A stretch of 8,594 bases of DNA, from contig JABIME010000352.1 in NCBI GenBank assembly GCA_018654125.1, positions 1-8,594 of the forward strand, read 5' to 3'. Origin of the DNA: Candidatus Cloacimonadota bacterium. GTDB taxonomy: Bacteria > Cloacimonadota > Cloacimonadia > Cloacimonadales > TCS61. Below, in pieces: positions 7,431 to 8,594 of this stretch. Within the stretch, counting starts at the first letter, position 1. Each line of letters opens with the position of its first letter. The notes beneath the pieces are model-generated. The model worked only from the letters and a program-made list of their open reading frames with translations. It was not told where the DNA came from and searched no databases. The position numbers were made by a program, and so were the translations under genes.

Positions 7431-8126
7431 ATGAAAAAGAGAAAAACAAAAATAATAAGAAATTATTTAATGCATCCAGCCGGTTCTGTTTTAATTGAAA
7501 CAGGCGATACAAAGGTAATTTGTACAGCAACAGTAGAAAAAGGTGTTCCATCATTCCTGCGTGATGCTGAGCCTAAACAAGGATGGTTAACTGCAGAATA
7601 TAGTATGCTTCCAGGTGCTCCAAATTCTAGATTTCGTAGAGAAACAAAGGGGATAAAAGGCAGAACTGCAGAGATACAAAGATTGATAGGTCGTTCATTG
7701 CGAGCAGTTGTAGACCTTACGAAATTTCCTGGATATCAAATAATGATCGATTGCGATGTGATACAAGCGGATGGAGGAACCAGAACAGCTGCTATTACAG
7801 GAGCTTGCGTTGCACTTTTTGATGCATTTACAGAAATGAAAGAAAGTAACCAATTAGAAGATGATCCGTTTAAAGAGTGGGTGGCAGCAATAAGTGTAGG
7901 AATTGTGAATGGAGAACCTGTTGTAGATCTTTGCTACGAGGAAGATTCCAATGCAGATGTAGATATGAATATAGTAATGACCGAAAGTGGTAGGTTTATT
8001 GAAATTCAGGGAACTGCAGAGGCGGAACCATTTGATAATAAAGAGCTTGCTGTCATGCTTAAAGAGGCAAAGAAAAGTATTATGCAATTAATTAAATTCC
8101 AAAAAAAAGTGATAGAAAGTAATTAA
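7431..8126 (+). CDS. rph: Ribonuclease PH
   Basis: RNase PH is a hexameric, phosphate-dependent 3'-to-5' exoribonuclease that trims tRNA 3' ends and takes part in rRNA decay. Hallmarks in the 231 residues: [16 protein letters not shown] (18-33), [11 protein letters not shown] (51-61), [15 protein letters not shown] (77-91) whose Arg78 aligns with phosphate-binding Arg86 of E. coli and B. subtilis, [19 protein letters not shown] (107-125) with Thr117 and Arg118, and DxxxEDSxxDVDMN with metal-ligand Asp172 and Asp178. QGTAEAEPF (193-201) is also family-typical. The usual first eight or so residues (RxxGR region) are absent. The ATG has a good GAGGG site four bases upstream, and an in-frame TGA at 7395 rules out a longer start, so the short N-terminus is real in this sequence. 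lepB follows 74 bp later on the same strand. Confidence 0.96.
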   Translation: MKKRKTKIIRNYLMHPAGSVLIETGDTKVICTATVEKGVPSFLRDAEPKQGWLTAEYSMLPGAPNSRFRRETKGIKGRTAEIQRLIGRSLRAVVDLTKFPGYQIMIDCDVIQADGGTRTAAITGACVALFDAFTEMKESNQLEDDPFKEWVAAISVGIVNGEPVVDLCYEEDSNADVDMNIVMTESGRFIEIQGTAEAEPFDNKELAVMLKEAKKSIMQLIKFQKKVIESN

Positions 8127-8143
8127 TCTAGTATTCCTTTTGC

Positions 8144-8149
8144 TTGACA
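8144..8149 (+). promoter_or_regulatory. Candidate -35-like element upstream of lepB (CTTGACATC)
   Basis: TTGACA lies 57 bp before the lepB start in the 74-bp rph-lepB gap. The A/T-rich stretch 8174-8190 holds TTTAAT and TTATAT, but neither is at ideal spacing. lepB may simply be co-transcribed with rph. No terminator hairpin is evident after rph. Confidence 0.22.
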
Positions 8150-8200
8150 TCGGAGAGCATGAAATTGAGTAAGTTTTAATAAAATTATATAGGAAAAATA

Positions 8201-8594
8201 ATGTTTAAAAAGAAAGAGAAAAAAATAAAACGCAAAAAGAATGTATTTCAAGATTATCTAGAAGCTATACTTTTTGCCTTTGTTGTAGCAATGCTCATCA
8301 GAAATTACACAATTCAGAATTTTAAAATACCTTCATCTTCCATGGAAAAAACGCTTCTAATTGGAGATTATCTTATTGGGAATAAACTGAAATATTTTTT
8401 CACTGATCCTGAGCAGGGAGATATAGTTATATTCTATTATCCTGCGGATCCGAAAGAACCACAACCAAGAGAAGATTATGCACAAATATTGGGTCCAATT
8501 TATATAGATAAAACTACATGGCTTCCTACATGGCACCAGAAGAAAAACGTGGTAAAACGCGTTATTGGAATGCCAGGTGATACTATTGAAGTTA
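8201..8594 (+). CDS. lepB: Signal peptidase I (partial, 3' end beyond window)
   Basis: LepB is the membrane Ser/Lys protease that removes signal peptides from Sec- and Tat-exported proteins. The first 131 residues are visible. They show a very basic cytoplasmic N-terminus (MFKKKEKKIKRKK), one transmembrane helix (about 17-34, including EAILFAFVVAMLI), and box B IPSSSMEKTL (43-52) with catalytic Ser47. GDIVIFYYP (73-81) comes next, then box D-like VVKRVIGMPGD (117-127) with the general-base Lys119. The segment between GDIVIFYYP and VVKRVIG is about 35 residues, longer than in the short Gram-positive enzymes. AGGA six bases before ATG supports the start. Outer-membrane or T9SS cargo such as the first protein of this window would be among its substrates. 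The rest, including box E, lies outside the window. Confidence 0.94.
   Translation, partial: MFKKKEKKIKRKKNVFQDYLEAILFAFVVAMLIRNYTIQNFKIPSSSMEKTLLIGDYLIGNKLKYFFTDPEQGDIVIFYYPADPKEPQPREDYAQILGPIYIDKTTWLPTWHQKKNVVKRVIGMPGDTIEV

Noticed and set aside
7854..8087. Minus-strand open frame inside rph
   Set aside because: Antisense to conserved RNase PH catalytic residues; Cys/Tyr/His-rich shadow translation.

Overview
The window is low-G+C bacterial DNA using the standard code, densely packed with genes. The best hint to the organism is the first protein. It ends in a Por/type IX secretion (T9SS) type C-terminal sorting domain with the motif NYPNPFNPSTTI, behind a gingipain-like (peptidase C25) domain and a right-handed beta-helix. 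That combination is typical of the Fibrobacterota-Chlorobiota-Bacteroidota group and its relatives. The wording of the motif and the company it keeps look most like Candidatus Cloacimonadota or a close candidate phylum. This placement is inference from protein style, not a phylogeny.

Layout, left to right. (1) Bases 1-2451: the 3' part of a large secreted cell-surface or extracellular protein, cut by the window edge. (2) Bases 2581-6793: four tightly packed plus-strand genes, probably one operon. They are the ribosome-assembly GTPase obg, a GlxK/GarK-type glycerate kinase, a D-2-hydroxyacid dehydrogenase of the glyoxylate/hydroxypyruvate reductase type, and the DNA-uptake/recombination mediator dprA. 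The gaps are 7 nt, a 4-nt ATGA overlap and an 11-nt overlap. (3) A strong 12-bp hairpin at 6798-6829 separates this operon from a convergent minus-strand small gene (6849-7214). That gene encodes a 121-residue protein I do not recognise, but it has a perfect AAGGAGG ribosome binding site. (4) Bases 7431-8594: rph (RNase PH) and then the start of lepB (signal peptidase I), which runs off the right edge.

How the genes fit together. The dehydrogenase and the kinase form a two-step route, hydroxypyruvate (or its isomer tartronate semialdehyde) to glycerate to phosphoglycerate, which would feed serine- or glyoxylate-derived carbon into lower glycolysis. obg, rph, lepB and dprA are housekeeping genes for ribosome assembly, tRNA 3' end maturation, protein export and DNA handling. 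LepB is the kind of enzyme expected to remove the Sec signal peptide that the first protein presumably carries upstream of the window.

I found no tRNA, rRNA, CRISPR array, insertion sequence, prophage or defence system. The least ordinary items are the orphan small gene, the architecture of the first protein, an RNase PH lacking the usual first eight or so residues, and a short motif (CTTGACRTC) that recurs upstream of obg, rph and lepB.
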